Positions 11,501 to 24,206 of a stretch of DNA of 64,000 nucleotides are shown piece by piece. The stretch is from contig NC_080043.1 of NCBI RefSeq assembly GCF_012489685.1, positions 64,501-128,500 on the forward strand. Reading direction: 5' to 3'. Position 1 is the first letter of the stretch; every line of letters begins with the position of its first letter. Origin of the DNA: Lotus japonicus. Taxonomy: Eukaryota; Streptophyta; Magnoliopsida; Fabales; Fabaceae. The translations under genes and the position numbers were made by a program. The notes under the pieces were generated by a model. The model searched no databases and was not told where the DNA came from. It worked only from the letters and a program-made list of their open reading frames with translations.

Positions 11501-14500
11501 CTATATAACAACTCTAATTCATCAAACTGATTCAATGAGAATGATTCTATTCAGTTACACTACTCTCTCTCTCTCTCTCATTTCTCTCTCTTTCTCCTTT
11601 TCTACAACTGTAATAACACACCAAACAGTCGATCTTATCCAAGGAACATTTTTTATTTATCATTCATTTAACCTGTCGGAAAATCAGATTTCTATAATCT
11701 TTTGAGTACCTCTTGTCAATCCTCATTCCATAATAAGAAATAAAGTTACATCTCAGCATTTTGAGTTGTTTAGTCTAATGATACAACAAAACCAGCAACG
11801 TATTTTACCACTAGGTGCCTAAGGTGGGGGGTTAGTTACATGAAGCCATTGTGTTCTAGCCATAACCAAATCTTCATATTGGCCATTTAGACTACATGGT
11901 TGATGCTTGTTGTTGAAAAGTCACACATAGACTAGTTTATATGGTCAAATAAGTCTTTAACTCTTTATAAAGGATAGAGCATCCTCACCCCTACGCTAGC
12001 TTTTGGGGTAGAGTTAGGTCTTACCCAAACTCTAATACTGTATCAGAGCCAATCCAAGGTTTGTTTATTGGGTCACCTGCTGATGTCTAGTTCTGCAAAC
12101 TTCAGGCTCTAGACGTCCAGGCGTCCAGGCCTGGGCGTGAAGAGGGGTGTTGAGAAGTCTCGCATTGACTAGAGATGCGAGCACATAAGTTTTTATAAAG
12201 GGTAGATAAATGATAAATCCTCACCCCTAAGCTAGCTCTTGGGGTAGAGTTAGGCCTAACCCAAACTCTAATAGCTCTCATATCAAACCAAATATACGGA
12301 ATGCAAAACCACATCTTAGGATCATGTCCAGTGGAAAATTACATACCTGTTCAGTGAGCATAATAACAGGATGCCCAGCCCTTTGTAAACGTTCAAACAT
12401 GCTGCACTCATAAAGAAATTTACTTGCAACATTTGATAGTACAGTTGCAGGAAGCTGCTTTGGGTCACCAACCTTGAATAAATTACAAAGGTTAGTTTAA
12501 CGACCCTTATATCAGATCTCCAAAAGTTTGAGTTGGTATGCTTATTGCTTACCATAATGCATTTGGTTCCACTTGATTTTAAAAGCTGAAGAGGAATCAA
12601 AGTAGCTGGCTCAAGAGCCTGTAACAATAAAAATAGGTCACAAAGGAAAAAAGGAAACTAGAATATTGCAGACAAATGTTTATAGCAGAAAAAAAAAATA
12701 TAAATATATATATACTTGAGCAGCTTCATCAATTATAACAGCATCAAAGAGGGTATGTTCAGATGAACCCCGAAACTTGGAGCTTAAAATTCTCTCCGAG
12801 CAAACTCCATAAAGGTCCCCACCACATCCACTTAGTGTAGTTACCACTATTTCAGCTTCCCTTAGAATAGACTTCCGCAACTTAGTCTTCAGAGACTTGG
12901 TTTCTTCATTGGCTTTCTTCTCCTGAGCCTGCACATTACTAAGATCTTTATATATTTGTCTTTTCTGTTCATATAGTTTACGCAGCTTCATTTCAATTTC
13001 TGCATCAGACATCTCCTTTTCATGCCCCATATGAGAGTCGCCATGTGGTTGACTTTTAACATTAGAATTCCCATCCCTTACGTTAGCACGCTTGGCTTCA
13101 TACAACCTAATAGAATTAACGAGTTTCTCCAAATTAGACCGCAGCCCCGCTGATGAATCTATCCTCAAATCATTCTTCCCATCATTTGAATGCATCCTCT
13201 CTTCTGCTACACGTTGGTCAACAAGTGTGTCAATAAAGAATGGCAGAGAATTTGGATGGACTGTTTTTGCATTTCCAACCCTCACAATATAAGGCTTGTA
13301 CATTTTCCCGTTACTTCCATAAAGACCATGGCTAGAAATTCTTGATACCAATTCATCCACAGCAGCATTAGATTGAGCACAGATAAGCACTCTTTGTCTC
13401 ATACAATTTTCAGAAGATTTTGATGAACTCTGGAGATCATCATTTAATTGTCTAGCCAAGGCTGCATCCTGCCATGCCCTTGCAATGGCACCACTCTGGC
13501 TAATCTTTGGTCTCGAATAGGTAGTAGAAAAAGAATTTTGGTTTAAGTTTTCATTTAAGGAATTTTGTAGACAATTCATCTTTTGTGGAGAAGAAGCTAG
13601 AAGGGCACTGACAATCGCAACAATAGTCTGCGTCTTCCCAGTTCCTGCATTTACATAAGCATACATGCAAACTTACTAGTTAAAAAACAAAAGAACAAAA
13701 ACTATAGGATCTGCCAAGTCAAGATATACTTCAGGGGGATCAAGTACCTGGAGGACCCTGAATAAGAGATAACTCAACAGTTTTCTTTGGTTTAGCCCTT
13801 CCAATAGCATCACTTATTGCTTCAAGTTGACTAACATTAAATGATGATCTCAGAGTCCGCTGCAATGACTGGCACAATTTACTGAGATCTATTTTTTTGC
13901 ATTCATCAAGACAAGAGGAATCCTTGGTAGGGTTTAAAATGAGTGGAAGCAAGGGAATGTATTTTACTGACGACAATGCATGAAATTCTCGAATTTGTGG
14001 AGTAATGTTCATTAAACGATATGCATGCCATTTACTTCGTTCAGTGAGATTCCTTCTAGCTAGATTTAAACGTGAGGAACCATTTTGAAAATAGAACCGG
14101 ATGAGAACAATACTTAAACTTCTTTTATAGTCTTTCTCACGCCTTTCCACCTGCGAACACATAATAGTTTGCCTTAGAATGACAGAGATTTGTTTGGTTG
14201 AACAGTATGCTTGCAATGAGGAGCAAAACCACATTGGGGATCCAGGATAGTTTTAGTACATTAAAAAGGCAACCCAAATGCACATCACATTGGAGATAAT
14301 TTTATACATTTAGAAGTCAACCAAAAAACTTCACACTTGATGAATTCTACTTATCACATGATTAGTTTTATTTATGCTAATAGATGATGAAGAGTAAATT
14401 AATATATTAGAAAAAGTAGTTAGTGTGAGGATTCAAAGTAAAACCAACTAATGATGCCCATAGTAGTGTTACCCAACTCAAGTAGGATCATCTCTAGTAA

Positions 14501-17500
14501 AGAATATATCATATCTAGACCAAAAAAAAGGGAAATCAAATAACGTGTATTGGCTACTGCAATCTTTCTTCAATCAAGGTTGGTTAAAGAATTAGCAGTT
14601 AATTATCAGCAAAATGAACACTAAGTCAATGCTTGTTTCAGTTGTTTGGGTATGTATAAAATAAAGAAGGGGTCAAAATTGAGTGGGATAGAAAGGTTTT
14701 ATTTTTCAGTTCCAACACAGATAGAAGAGGCCAAAGTATATGAGGCGGACAGCAACAGAGTAATGTTACGATTTAAAATTTTCTGCAATTTAATTGTATC
14801 ATTGAAATATTAAGTGATTTTCCTTCACCATAAACCTTCACAATTTCCACCTACTAAATCATGCATAGCCTAAAACAACCAACCGTAGGACTTCATAGAC
14901 CTTTAAAAAACTCATGAGAAGAGAACAGTATACCTTTCCAACCATATGAACATCATGAGAAGATTTTTGTGGATGATCTTTTGTTAGCAAAAGCAAGTCA
15001 TTTTCTGAAAAGCTCCTGCATGTTGCTGAATCACCATCATCGTGGACAAAACGAACAAGATGGAAATCATCAACTCTCTCCACTGAAATCACAGAAAGGA
15101 TTCCATAAAACATCTCCTCCCATGAAGACAATTCAAAAAAAGAATTTTGTAACTGTGCTTTAAACTCCTCCAAAACCAATGGCCGAAATATATCCACGTA
15201 CTGTTCAGGTGATGGAAAATATACAGGAACTTCCTTTAATTTGTTAACAATTTTGTTTTCATCTTTTCTTGCAGATGACAATCCAGCTGTCGCAAAATAA
15301 TCAATTTCAAGAATAGGTTTATACCAATCATCCAACCTTGGTGGCTTGAATCTTTTCACTGGGTCCTCTAATTTATGGAGACCTCCAGATCTGTTTTCAA
15401 GAGGTGTTCTGAGTTGAATCACCTGTCTTCTCAAGACTGAAGTAGGCTTTGGTACATGCAACTGGATACGTTCCACAGATTTAAATGCAGTCTTTAGCAG
15501 ATCATCTTCAGAATTCTGAGAATCGCTTAACTGTTTATAACCAGTACTTGACATAGTGTCAGCAGTTTTGGAAGTTGTACTCCTGCAAGCTTTACTCAAA
15601 TTTTTAGCATTGACAGCTTCGGAAGAATTTTTTGCCAAATTGATCCTAACCTTGGATTTTGAGCTAGCTTCCCCCCTACAACTGTCTGAGCCTTCTGAAT
15701 CAACAAATGAAGTGGCCTCAAGCTTATCATGTACATACCTAGAGTCTTGTTTCTGAGAAGAAAGGCTGAAAACTTCAGTATTGTCCTTTCTCTGGAAGGT
15801 CTCCTTCATTTCATTGGAAGTTTTCTTGTAAGAAACATTCTGGATAGCAAGGTCAGGAGTTGGTAAAGTATTACCAGCATAACAGGGTATTTTATTGCCA
15901 TCAGATATGTGGTGGCCTGCCTCACTAACTGATAAAATGACCTTCTTGGAAAGATCTTGTGGTTCCACTTCATCATCCGAAAGAATAATTACAGTTTCAG
16001 TATCCTTTTCGTCAGGTGTCATTTTCGAGTCCACAATTTGTACACCTATATCCTCCATGGATGAAGAATGGATATGTGAAGTAAAACAGTTCTTTTTAAT
16101 AGGCCAGCTTTCAGATATCAATGATTTGGGATTCACATTTGCCTCCTGAAAATTATGAGTGCCTTCCCTAGACAGAGAGACAGACAGGCCAGACACTTGT
16201 TCTGTCAATTCCTCCAAGCTGTAAGCATCTAAATTGACAACGCAGAACATAAACAGAACATATTAATCACATAGAACTCATTGAGTCATGGGGGCAAACA
16301 ATCAAGTTTAGAAACGACACTCACCAGTCGAAATAAGATTTTCAATGATCATGATTGTTGACAGAGAAGTCTTATCATAAGAACTTTTAAACAGATTCAG
16401 TAAATAAGTAATGGCTCGCTTCCAGTAAACAATTACAACTTTAAGTGATGACTTCCCCCATTCCATGAGATCATGAAGCCATTTGAAACCCAATTTATTT
16501 TTTACCAGCATTGTGAAATTCCCCGGATCTTTACCACCAAAAAGGTGGAGTTGATCAACAAGAACAGGAAAAATCTCAAGTAACCTAACACAAGTCATCT
16601 GAAACAACAAGCAACTATAAAGGTGAAGAACTTCCTGGCTCTAAAACCAAGATGGTGATTTGATTAATGTAAATGTAAAGACATTTTTTTACTGCAAGAG
16701 AACAAAATTATTGAGATGAAGATGACGACAAAGAATCACAGATAGTGAAGAGGGAAAAGCTAAATAAAACCTCAAATGTGATTAATCATACAGTTCTATC
16801 TCAATTATCCATTTTAACCTCAATTCAGAAATCAGCAGCAAAATCTAAAGTATTAAATTATTTACAAAAGGCAATGTTCATTAATAAATTAAATTATGGA
16901 CAGTCGATATAATTTTTCAACCTATTTTGAGGATAAGTTTACTGACAGCAAAGGAAATGAAATTTCTGAATTGTGTGTCATCAAATGGTGAAAGACTTAT
17001 AGAAGTGCTGTGCTACACATTCTTTTTAATAACAATGTATTAAAAAACACTAGACATTAGCAGGAAAAAATTAGATAATGTTGACAAAAAAGAAAAGAAC
17101 ATAATACCTGGCAAAGATTGTAATCAATAAATTCCTTGCCTTTTACCAGGCACCTACAGAAAATAGGCCATGCCATTTCAGATAGTAAGCAACTAAATTT
17201 TTCCTTTGTTTTCAATTCGACATCGATAACATGTTTATCGATATCCACAGGCAGAGAATCAAAATCTGGCTGCTTCAGAAACCCGCCTTGTGAAGAGAAT
17301 CTAGGCACCCTTAACTCACTAGGTGTATTTTCAGGCAACTCTGGAGCAGGTAGACCTCCGTCTTTGAGTAATTTGCATAAAAGAAACCAAAAATGATGTA
17401 GAGTATGAAATTTCAATAGAACAGAATCCAGTTGAACCTAGCATGGAAATGCCATATTAGTAAAATTGCAAGAGTAAAGGGGGAATCAGTCAAATGATCA

Positions 17501-20500
17501 TTTGACAAATTCCAATTTAAACCAACTCATTATTTCCCTGGAATGAAGAAGCATGTGCACAAAATCATAAGATCAAATATACACAATCAAATTCGATGCA
17601 GAAACAACTTGTAGCTTCAGAGCAACATTTTAAGGGTTTTCATAAGAATATGGAGGTCTGAATTTAAAGGTAATTGGCCTAGTTGGGACTTAATATATAT
17701 CTGGGAGTTATGGCATCGTGTGATCCATGCAACTGACCCCATCGGGTTAAAAAGATCTTGGTTGATGTTGTAAGAAAAGCTTGGTTATTCTTGTTGTTTC
17801 TGTAAGAAGCCAGCATTCTTTTGCAGTAAGCTGACTTTTGTAAATTTTTGGAGTACTTGACTACAAGAGAATCTCCACCTTTTCCAGGAATATATTTTTC
17901 CCTAATAATGCTACAAGGGTGTGTGGTGGCTTCCTCTAGAGGCTCTGCTCATAGCTGTTTTAAGGAAGTTTACATCAAAGTATGCAAAGAGAATTGATAT
18001 TTTCTTCTTTTTGAGCCATCTGGGATCCGTATCCACCCCTTAAGTTGTACCCATACACACATAAAGAATGGGTGTTCATCAACCACATTATTATCAGGAA
18101 ATATTTGCTGAATATTACCAGTTTCATAGCATGTTTGAAGCCCAAAGTAGTTGCATACAACGAGGACTTGTTAGAACAAAGAAACTGCAATCCACATGAA
18201 AGACCTCGGGTATCTGACACTTGTTCCAACATAGACTTTCCAAATTGTCTAACATCCTGTATGGAAAAAACAAAATCATGTCATGCATACAAATAAGAAA
18301 AAGAATTAGAGCAAATTTCATCACATTTTAAAAAAGGATAATGCACATGATCTAAAAGTTCTAGAAAAATTTGGCATATTACATCGTTCGGATCCAAAAG
18401 CGAAAGGATCAAGCTCTCACTCATCAGTGGTTCCCAAATCCACCGACTTCGAAGCTCTCCTTGTCTCATCTGAACTAGAAAATGTGTTGTTAACCTGAGG
18501 TGCAACTCCAGACCAATTAGTCAATAAATTAAAAACAGACTTTTAACTTGAAACCTCAAGATGCTCGAACATAACATGAAGATAAAGTCAAACTGGTGTT
18601 AGGAACCTTTTAAATGTTCTTATCAAAGGACAAGACATAGTCAACACTTCAACTGAGTTTTTTGATTTGTTTCCATCTCCACCATCATCAGAGCCAGTTG
18701 GAACCTTCCACCCAAATGAAGAGGATAATTCTGCAGCAAAAGATGAAAGGCAAGACATGACAGGAAGCACCATTTCTGCACTACTCTCAAGTTCTACCAT
18801 AGGAAAATGAGATCGTGCCCAGAAAACAGCTTTCGAAACTGAGATTGGAAGGAGTGAGAGATTGGTATCAACTAAAACATCAACCCATAACATTGGAATG
18901 CACATCCACTCTCGGAAGACTTGAGAAGTTATCCCACTCTGCATACTGAATTGACTCCAAGAACTATTAGTACTACTATCCTGCTCTTCACCATCTAGAA
19001 GAATATTTGGTAACCAAATATCATTTTCATTATCCAAATCAATGACCTCATATGTCATGCTACTAACAGTGCTTGAAGCTGTGCCGCAATTCAGCACTGA
19101 ATATATTAAAGCAGTAGCATCTGATACTATGATAGTCTCTACAAGGTCAAAAGCAGGTTGCCTGAGAGAACTGTGAAGCGAGGAGTCCTTCAGAGATGAA
19201 ACAAGGGAAGGCCCCCTGTCCAACACAAATGTCGAGAACTGATCAGGTAATGAACAAAAGATTAAACCAAGAATATCTAAACGTGTTGGAGTATACTGTT
19301 ACTATACTCTCATTGTACTGAATTGTAATTTATGTTAGTGTTAGTTGAGCTATTATGTTCTTAGTTCTCAGAGTTAAAACATACAATAGGTTACAACTGT
19401 ATTTATAGAGTTGGTACTGAGCACGCGACTAGCACTATACCAAACTAACTGATCAGTTGCATGCTACACAATAGACATCACTAAAAGCAACTAACTCACA
19501 AAACTATTATAAAGAATCATAACTATCAAGGTCCTTTGTACTTTAACTGAGAGTAAGGGTAAGAGAAACATATCTCTAAAGTACATATTCTAAGTCAGCA
19601 AGTTTTGCATTAGAGAGAATGGATCTTAAACGAATAAATTTAAACATTAATTCATTTGAAAAACACTTTCTTTAAGGAGTTATAAGTTGAACATATAGTC
19701 AATATTCAAATTGGAGATAAGAGTTCTTCAGAGATTTCCCTACTTCTTTACTACGTCTACAATGTTGGAGCTAGCTGGCTATTTATGCAAATTTATGTAT
19801 CCTCCCTAGCTATTATGTTCCACTAAGTTTTATCATCTATTTTTAAATTATCTTGTGGCACAAGGAAACAAAAACTGCTTGAAACATCTATTTAGTTTCC
19901 TCACAAACTCTTTGGCTATAGAGCCATTTACTTTTCCTCTAAAAGCTCTATCCATTTCAGTCAATTCCTTAGTTCCTAATTGCTGCATTTTTAAATTGAA
20001 GCTAGGTAAACTTACTTCTTTTTTTGTAAACTAAGACTAGTTAGTTACTAATTTTAACTTTGAACCTAGAGAGAGAGAGAGAAGAGGGAGGGGAGAACTG
20101 ACTACATACCACATATGTGCACACTCAAAAGGAGGGCAGGGCGGGTTCATCTTGTAACCTCGGTGTACAACAAGAAGTGCTATCTGAAAAGACAATCTTA
20201 AAATAGCAACTAAGATAAGCCAAAATAACTTGCACTATCAATTACTAAAGCCACAAAACAGCCACCATGCAAAAATGTAAATGTAATAACCTGACATGCC
20301 AATTTTCTTGTTAGAATGCTGAAGTTACTGCTCACTGGCACTTGATGGAGGAGAAAATAGAGAAAATGCCTACGTTGCTTTTCATGCTCCCCGTCTTGCA
20401 AAGCTTCAAGAGACTGAAAATTTCATCAGACATCCAAATAATGTAAATACAAGAACAAGGCCTCCTTCTCCCAGACACACAAACATAACAAAATAGAAAC

Positions 20501-23493
20501 AAACATCACCGTTATGCACACATACCTGTAGAAAAGGTTGGAATAGACCAAAAATATCTTTATGGATTTTCTCGTTGCGAGTATGGAAGCATTGACCAAT
20601 TAGAGTGTTGTGCATTACACTTGGAGACAATGTAGACCTTAACCAAAGCTTACAACCTTAAACCATGCCAAATGAACAAAAGAAAGTGAGAGCCAAGCAA
20701 ATATAAATTAAAATCATTAAAAAACTTAAAAAAGAAAATGCATACCTAGCATTTCGAAAAGTTGTCTCAAGCAAGTAACAGCATGTGAAAATTCAAGTGA
20801 ATCACCACTGATATGATTGAGTACAATATCAAGAAAAAAGGGATAACGTTCCAATATCCCTTCTTCAAAAGTTGGAGGATCCAAGAAGCCAAGTCTTCAC
20901 AAAGTATACATCAAAATGCACCATGAAAACACTAGTAAAGAGCAGACTAGGCTAAAACTTCATACTATTAAAACACACACTACTTACAGTGATTTGATAC
21001 CAATCCATGAAGACACACGATCCAGCTGAATTCTAGGTGAAGTCTCCAAATCCAGTGGTAAAGCATCTGCCTCTAAACTGCCAATAAATTTCTTAAGTAA
21101 GGGCTGCAAAGGTTCCAAGTCCGTTGCTCTCCTAAACACACAAAACATTGATTGTTACCAAAAAGATAGAAACGATTTAAATGTCTCGCGGGAGAAAACT
21201 AGATCTGAATACAGTTATGAAGAAATGATCAACAGTAAGGCGTTGAGAAGTCTCACGTTGACTAGAGATATGGCCAAAATATTCCTTATAATGAACAACC
21301 CTCATTCCTAAGCTAGCTTTTGGGGTGGAATTAGGCCTAACCTGAATTCTAATATGGTATTAGAGCCTATCCTAGATCTATTTATTGACCCACCGATAAA
21401 TAGGCCATTGCAGATGTTCATTCTCGCAAATTCCAGACTCCAGATGTCCAGCTCTGGACGTGAGGGGTATGTTGAAAAGTCTCACATTGACTAGGGATAT
21501 GATAAAAATATTCCTTATAAATGGTAGAGCAATCCTCATTCCTAAGCTAGCTTTTGGCGAAGAGTTAGGCTTAACCCAAACACGAATTCTAACGAGGCAT
21601 TTCCATGAAACCATCAATGGGAATTGCTATTAGCCAGATCCTACCATGCATGAAAATTCAGGTTTTGCACCTTCCATATCTTCAAATATTTTTTCATAAA
21701 AGAAGGGCCTTATTTTGAGATAAGATATTATTAAATACTTTTTATGGAACTTATACACATAGAGAAATGCTTTCAGAAAACAGCCAACTGCCAAGGGGCA
21801 ACATCAACATAAACATGAAATCACAATTGGTGAAGCCAAAGCTCTTCCGTGCCAACCAACAATAAGTACCTCAGTTTTCCCATTGACCCTGCTAAGCGAT
21901 ATCCAACAGAACGAACACTTCTCTTGCAAAAAAGTAATGCATACACTCCCTGGGAAAAAAACATTGGTTTAATCATGTAAAGCAATCTAAAATAGTTGAT
22001 CTTCAAGCAGAAACACACAAGGAAAAGAAACACAACTTACCGGAAATTGTTGATGCCCAGACAAAACCAGTTCATGCTTATTATCAATAGCTTCAACAAA
22101 CAACTCAAACTCAGTGAATAGAGGCTGATAATCTAAGAGGAGTGGGAACATCAATACCTATGTCGAATGAATGGGAGGAGAAAAATAAGTTGATAAACGC
22201 TGAATTTTGAATTAGAAAATTCATAAACAAGCAAATAAAATGAAATTAAGGTATAAATAAGAGCAGTTATACTAACATGAATAACTATTCACGAATGGAA
22301 TAAATTTCATGATTTCATCAGTTTTCGACCAAATAACATTCAATTTGTACTACTCCTTGAACTTTTCAATCCAGCCAGTCACATAAATATGTGATGTTAT
22401 ACTAAGGAAAACAGAAAGAAAAAAAGTTGGGCATAATAATACAGTCAACATATTGTCTGCACGTATTTAAAATCAACAAAAATTTATACTCATAAAGTGG
22501 AACCGTATCAGATAATACAATTACAGTAAATAGAACGTAAAATATTATAAAAACTATACTGGCACAAAACTAGAGACGGAGGGAAGAAACAGAAAACACA
22601 CCTCATACAAGACATTAACAACTTCAGCATTATCACGACCAGAATCATATTCTTCCCCTGTTACTTTAGCATTGATATCTCTCAAGTGTGATGTCACCCT
22701 CTCATAATCAAGCTTTTGCAAGATATCGAGAAGAGGACCGATAGAGCTGGACTCATACTCCATATCATACATGTCTTGGGCTTGATGATGCTGAGAAATG
22801 CATTGCAAGCAGTGCCTCATTTCATCAGACATTCTCTTCCATAACCGCCTAAGAGGTGAATCTTGGCGGTCATCTTTGAAGTAATTGTAAAAGGTCTCCA
22901 AAAGGGGGCCCATTATATCCCAAAAGCCACACCAGATATGATCTTCACACGGCAAACATATTAGAAAATTATATGCATCTGCAAACCTGACAATAATTAA
23001 AGGGGTTATTTCATGAGGCGCTACAAGTCACGATTATGATTAATGGTTATGTTTCACAGTGAAACTTGTTATTTGATTATTCTTTAAGTTTACCATGTTT
23101 GATCCCGTGCTTATTCGGGGGGAGGGAATGAGTATGATGTACAAGCACAAAATGGAGTGAACATCTATCTGATTGAAGTATGATCATTCTAAAATTACTT
23201 CTTTCAGCAACAAGTAAAAAAAACTTCCATTCAAAATAAAATACAATATCAGAGTTAAACAGAAACCTAATATACATATAACTCTAGGATTATTAGAACA
23301 AATAGAGAATAGTTTGATTGTTACTAGTGTTGAAGACAATAAGGGGGAGGGGAATTGGTGAGAACCATTGTTCTTTGAGGAGGTGGAGGCGACGAAGCTT
23401 AGAGGGATGAAGATTATCGTCGTCGGCGTTTTCTTCTTCTTCTTTCTCGATGCCTCTCCACCGGTCCAGTAGCTCCCGTCTAGTATTCGCCAT
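8525..23493 (-). CDS. SEN1/senataxin-type superfamily 1 RNA-DNA helicase (21 exons)
   Basis: Upf1-like helicase of the SEN1 group, a nuclear enzyme expected to unwind RNA or RNA:DNA hybrids and act in transcription termination and R-loop removal. Exons, 5' to 3': 23493-23366, 22986-22602, 22157-22041, 21949-21870, 21131-20988, 20894-20746, 20656-20526, 20413-20291, 20183-20110, 19215-18607, 18494-18383, 18256-18119, 17437-17108, 16598-16325, 16228-14934, 14150-13748, 13644-12716, 12618-12553, 12472-12347, 10236-9992 and 9716-8525. All phases agree, total 7050 nt, 2349 residues. Exons 1-14 match the SEN1 N-terminal helical domain; exon 15 is a long Ser/acidic linker. Walker A GPPGTGKT is split across exons 16/17; Walker B is DEAAQ (end of exon 17); then GDPKQLPATV, YRMHPEI, GFQGREVD and VALTRARLSLWI. 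The C-terminal tail of about 270 residues is Lys/Ser-rich, likely nuclear targeting. METLPT at 23526 is an alternative in-frame start. Resembles Arabidopsis At1g16800. Confidence 0.93.
10414..11306. mobile_element. Mutator-like TIR element in SEN1-type intron 19
   Basis: Terminal inverted repeats of roughly 130 bp are nearly identical. They start GGCTTAATTGCACTTTTGGT on both strands and run on to a shared 'ggttttccgttaacttccgtc'-like stretch. The flanks carry a perfect 9-bp duplication TATTACATA (10405-10413 and 11307-11315), which fits the Mutator superfamily. The interior contains only Pro-rich low-complexity frames and no transposase, so it is non-autonomous. It sits in the 2.1-kb intron between the exon with the GDPKQLPATV motif and the YRMHPEI exon. 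Confidence 0.85.
11393..11640 (+). repeat. LTR-like remnant in SEN1-type intron 19
   Basis: Repeated 'gttagttag' words, a TATA-like 'ctatataacaac' near 11500, then 'gattcaatgagaatgattct' and a CT-rich run. This looks like the R/U5 part of a Copia-type LTR. Neither end nor a target duplication could be fixed. Confidence 0.3.
11911..12273 (+). mobile_element. TRIM-like mini LTR element in SEN1-type intron 19
   Basis: Two direct repeats of about 127 bp flank a roughly 110-bp middle. They lie at 11911-12037 and 12148-12273, both starting TGTTGA(A/G)AAGTC and ending 'acccaaactctaata'. Right after the first repeat comes 'ctgtatcagagcc', close to the plant primer-binding site tggtatcagagcc for initiator tRNA-Met. 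A purine run 'gaagagggg' precedes the second repeat. There is no coding space. This layout defines a terminal-repeat retrotransposon in miniature. A clear target duplication was not found. Confidence 0.65.
19284..19500 (-). repeat. LTR-like remnant in SEN1-type intron 9
   Basis: Read on the minus strand it has a TATA box (ctctataaat, near 19401-19410) and then a stretch ending 'agtatactccaaca' at 19284, where the plus strand reads TGTTGGAGTATACTG. This resembles the 3' half of a Copia-type LTR. No second LTR or target duplication was recognised. Confidence 0.35.
21241..21593 (+). mobile_element. Second TRIM-like element in SEN1-type intron 4
   Basis: Same family as 11911-12273. Direct repeats at about 21241-21354 and 21470-21593 share GTTGA(A/G)AAGTCTCAC, 'cctaagctagcttttgg' and 'aattctaa'. 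After the first repeat comes 'tggtattagagcc', a one-base variant of the initiator tRNA-Met binding site. A purine run 'gtgaggggta' precedes the second. The possible target duplication (aaggc/gaggc) is imperfect. Confidence 0.6.
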
Positions 23494-23581
23494 TGTCGTT
23501 GGTAACGGTGTCGGTAGGGTTTCCACTTCAGATACTCAAAATGCGACGTTCCGTTCAGGTCAAGGGGAATGGCGGAAATTA

Positions 23582-23844
23582 GGGATTTGGGTTTGGCACC
23601 CCACCTATTGGGTTTTGCACCCCATGTATTCAATACGGAAATTTAATTTCCGTTTTCAAAACGGAATTTAAAATTCCGATTTGTTTTTTATATGCAATGA
23701 ACGGTTGAAAATGTGTCACATATGCTAAAATACATAACGGTTTTTTAATTTCCGTTTTTTTCGTATTAAAATCGGAATTTAAATTCCCATTTTTAATAAA
23801 GTGGGGTGCGAAACCCAATAGGTGGGGTGCCAAACCAAATTCCC
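23582..23844. mobile_element. Mutator-type MITE just upstream of the SEN1-type gene
   Basis: A 263-bp fold-back element. The left end GGGATTTGGGTTTGGCACCC matches the complement of the right end (CACCCCACCTATTGGG shared), with further inverted blocks inside (attccg/cggaat words). It is flanked by a perfect 9-bp duplication CGGAAATTA (23573-23581 and 23845-23853). Nine-base duplications point to the Mutator superfamily. It lies 89 bp 5' of the helicase start codon, within the likely 5' UTR or core promoter. Confidence 0.85.
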
Positions 23845-23853
23845 CGGAAATTA

Positions 23854-24206
23854 GGTTAGGCGTTCTTTACTTTTCGATTTCGCGCGCTTCACGATTCCAT
23901 GATCGGAACCCACAATCGTTTCGTTTATTCCCAAGGGTTAATCATCCCGGAATTTGTCACTCGATTCAACTTTAGTCCCCAATCGGAAAATAAACACCAA
24001 AATACACATCCATTTAGGGAAATTATGGCATTGGTCCTTGCATGAGATTAGAGTTAGAGCTGCAGCCTGCAGCGACCTTGCCTAGAGACTAGTCTAAGCT
24101 AACGTGGCATTTTTAATTAATTTTTAAGGGGGCTTCTTCCATGTCACTATGACACCGGTGTCATCTTGTAACTTGTCTGTCATTTTAAGTTTTGTTAATT
24201 ATTTTA
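23854..24206. other. Intergenic, upstream of the SEN1-type gene
   Basis: No gene seen. Probably distal promoter of the minus-strand helicase gene. It ends at the inverted repeat of the next element. Confidence 0.4.

Noticed and set aside
23184..23633. 149-codon minus-strand frame
   Set aside because: Spans the MITE, the SEN1-type exon 1 in a wrong frame and its first intron; the true frame is the one encoding MANTRREL.
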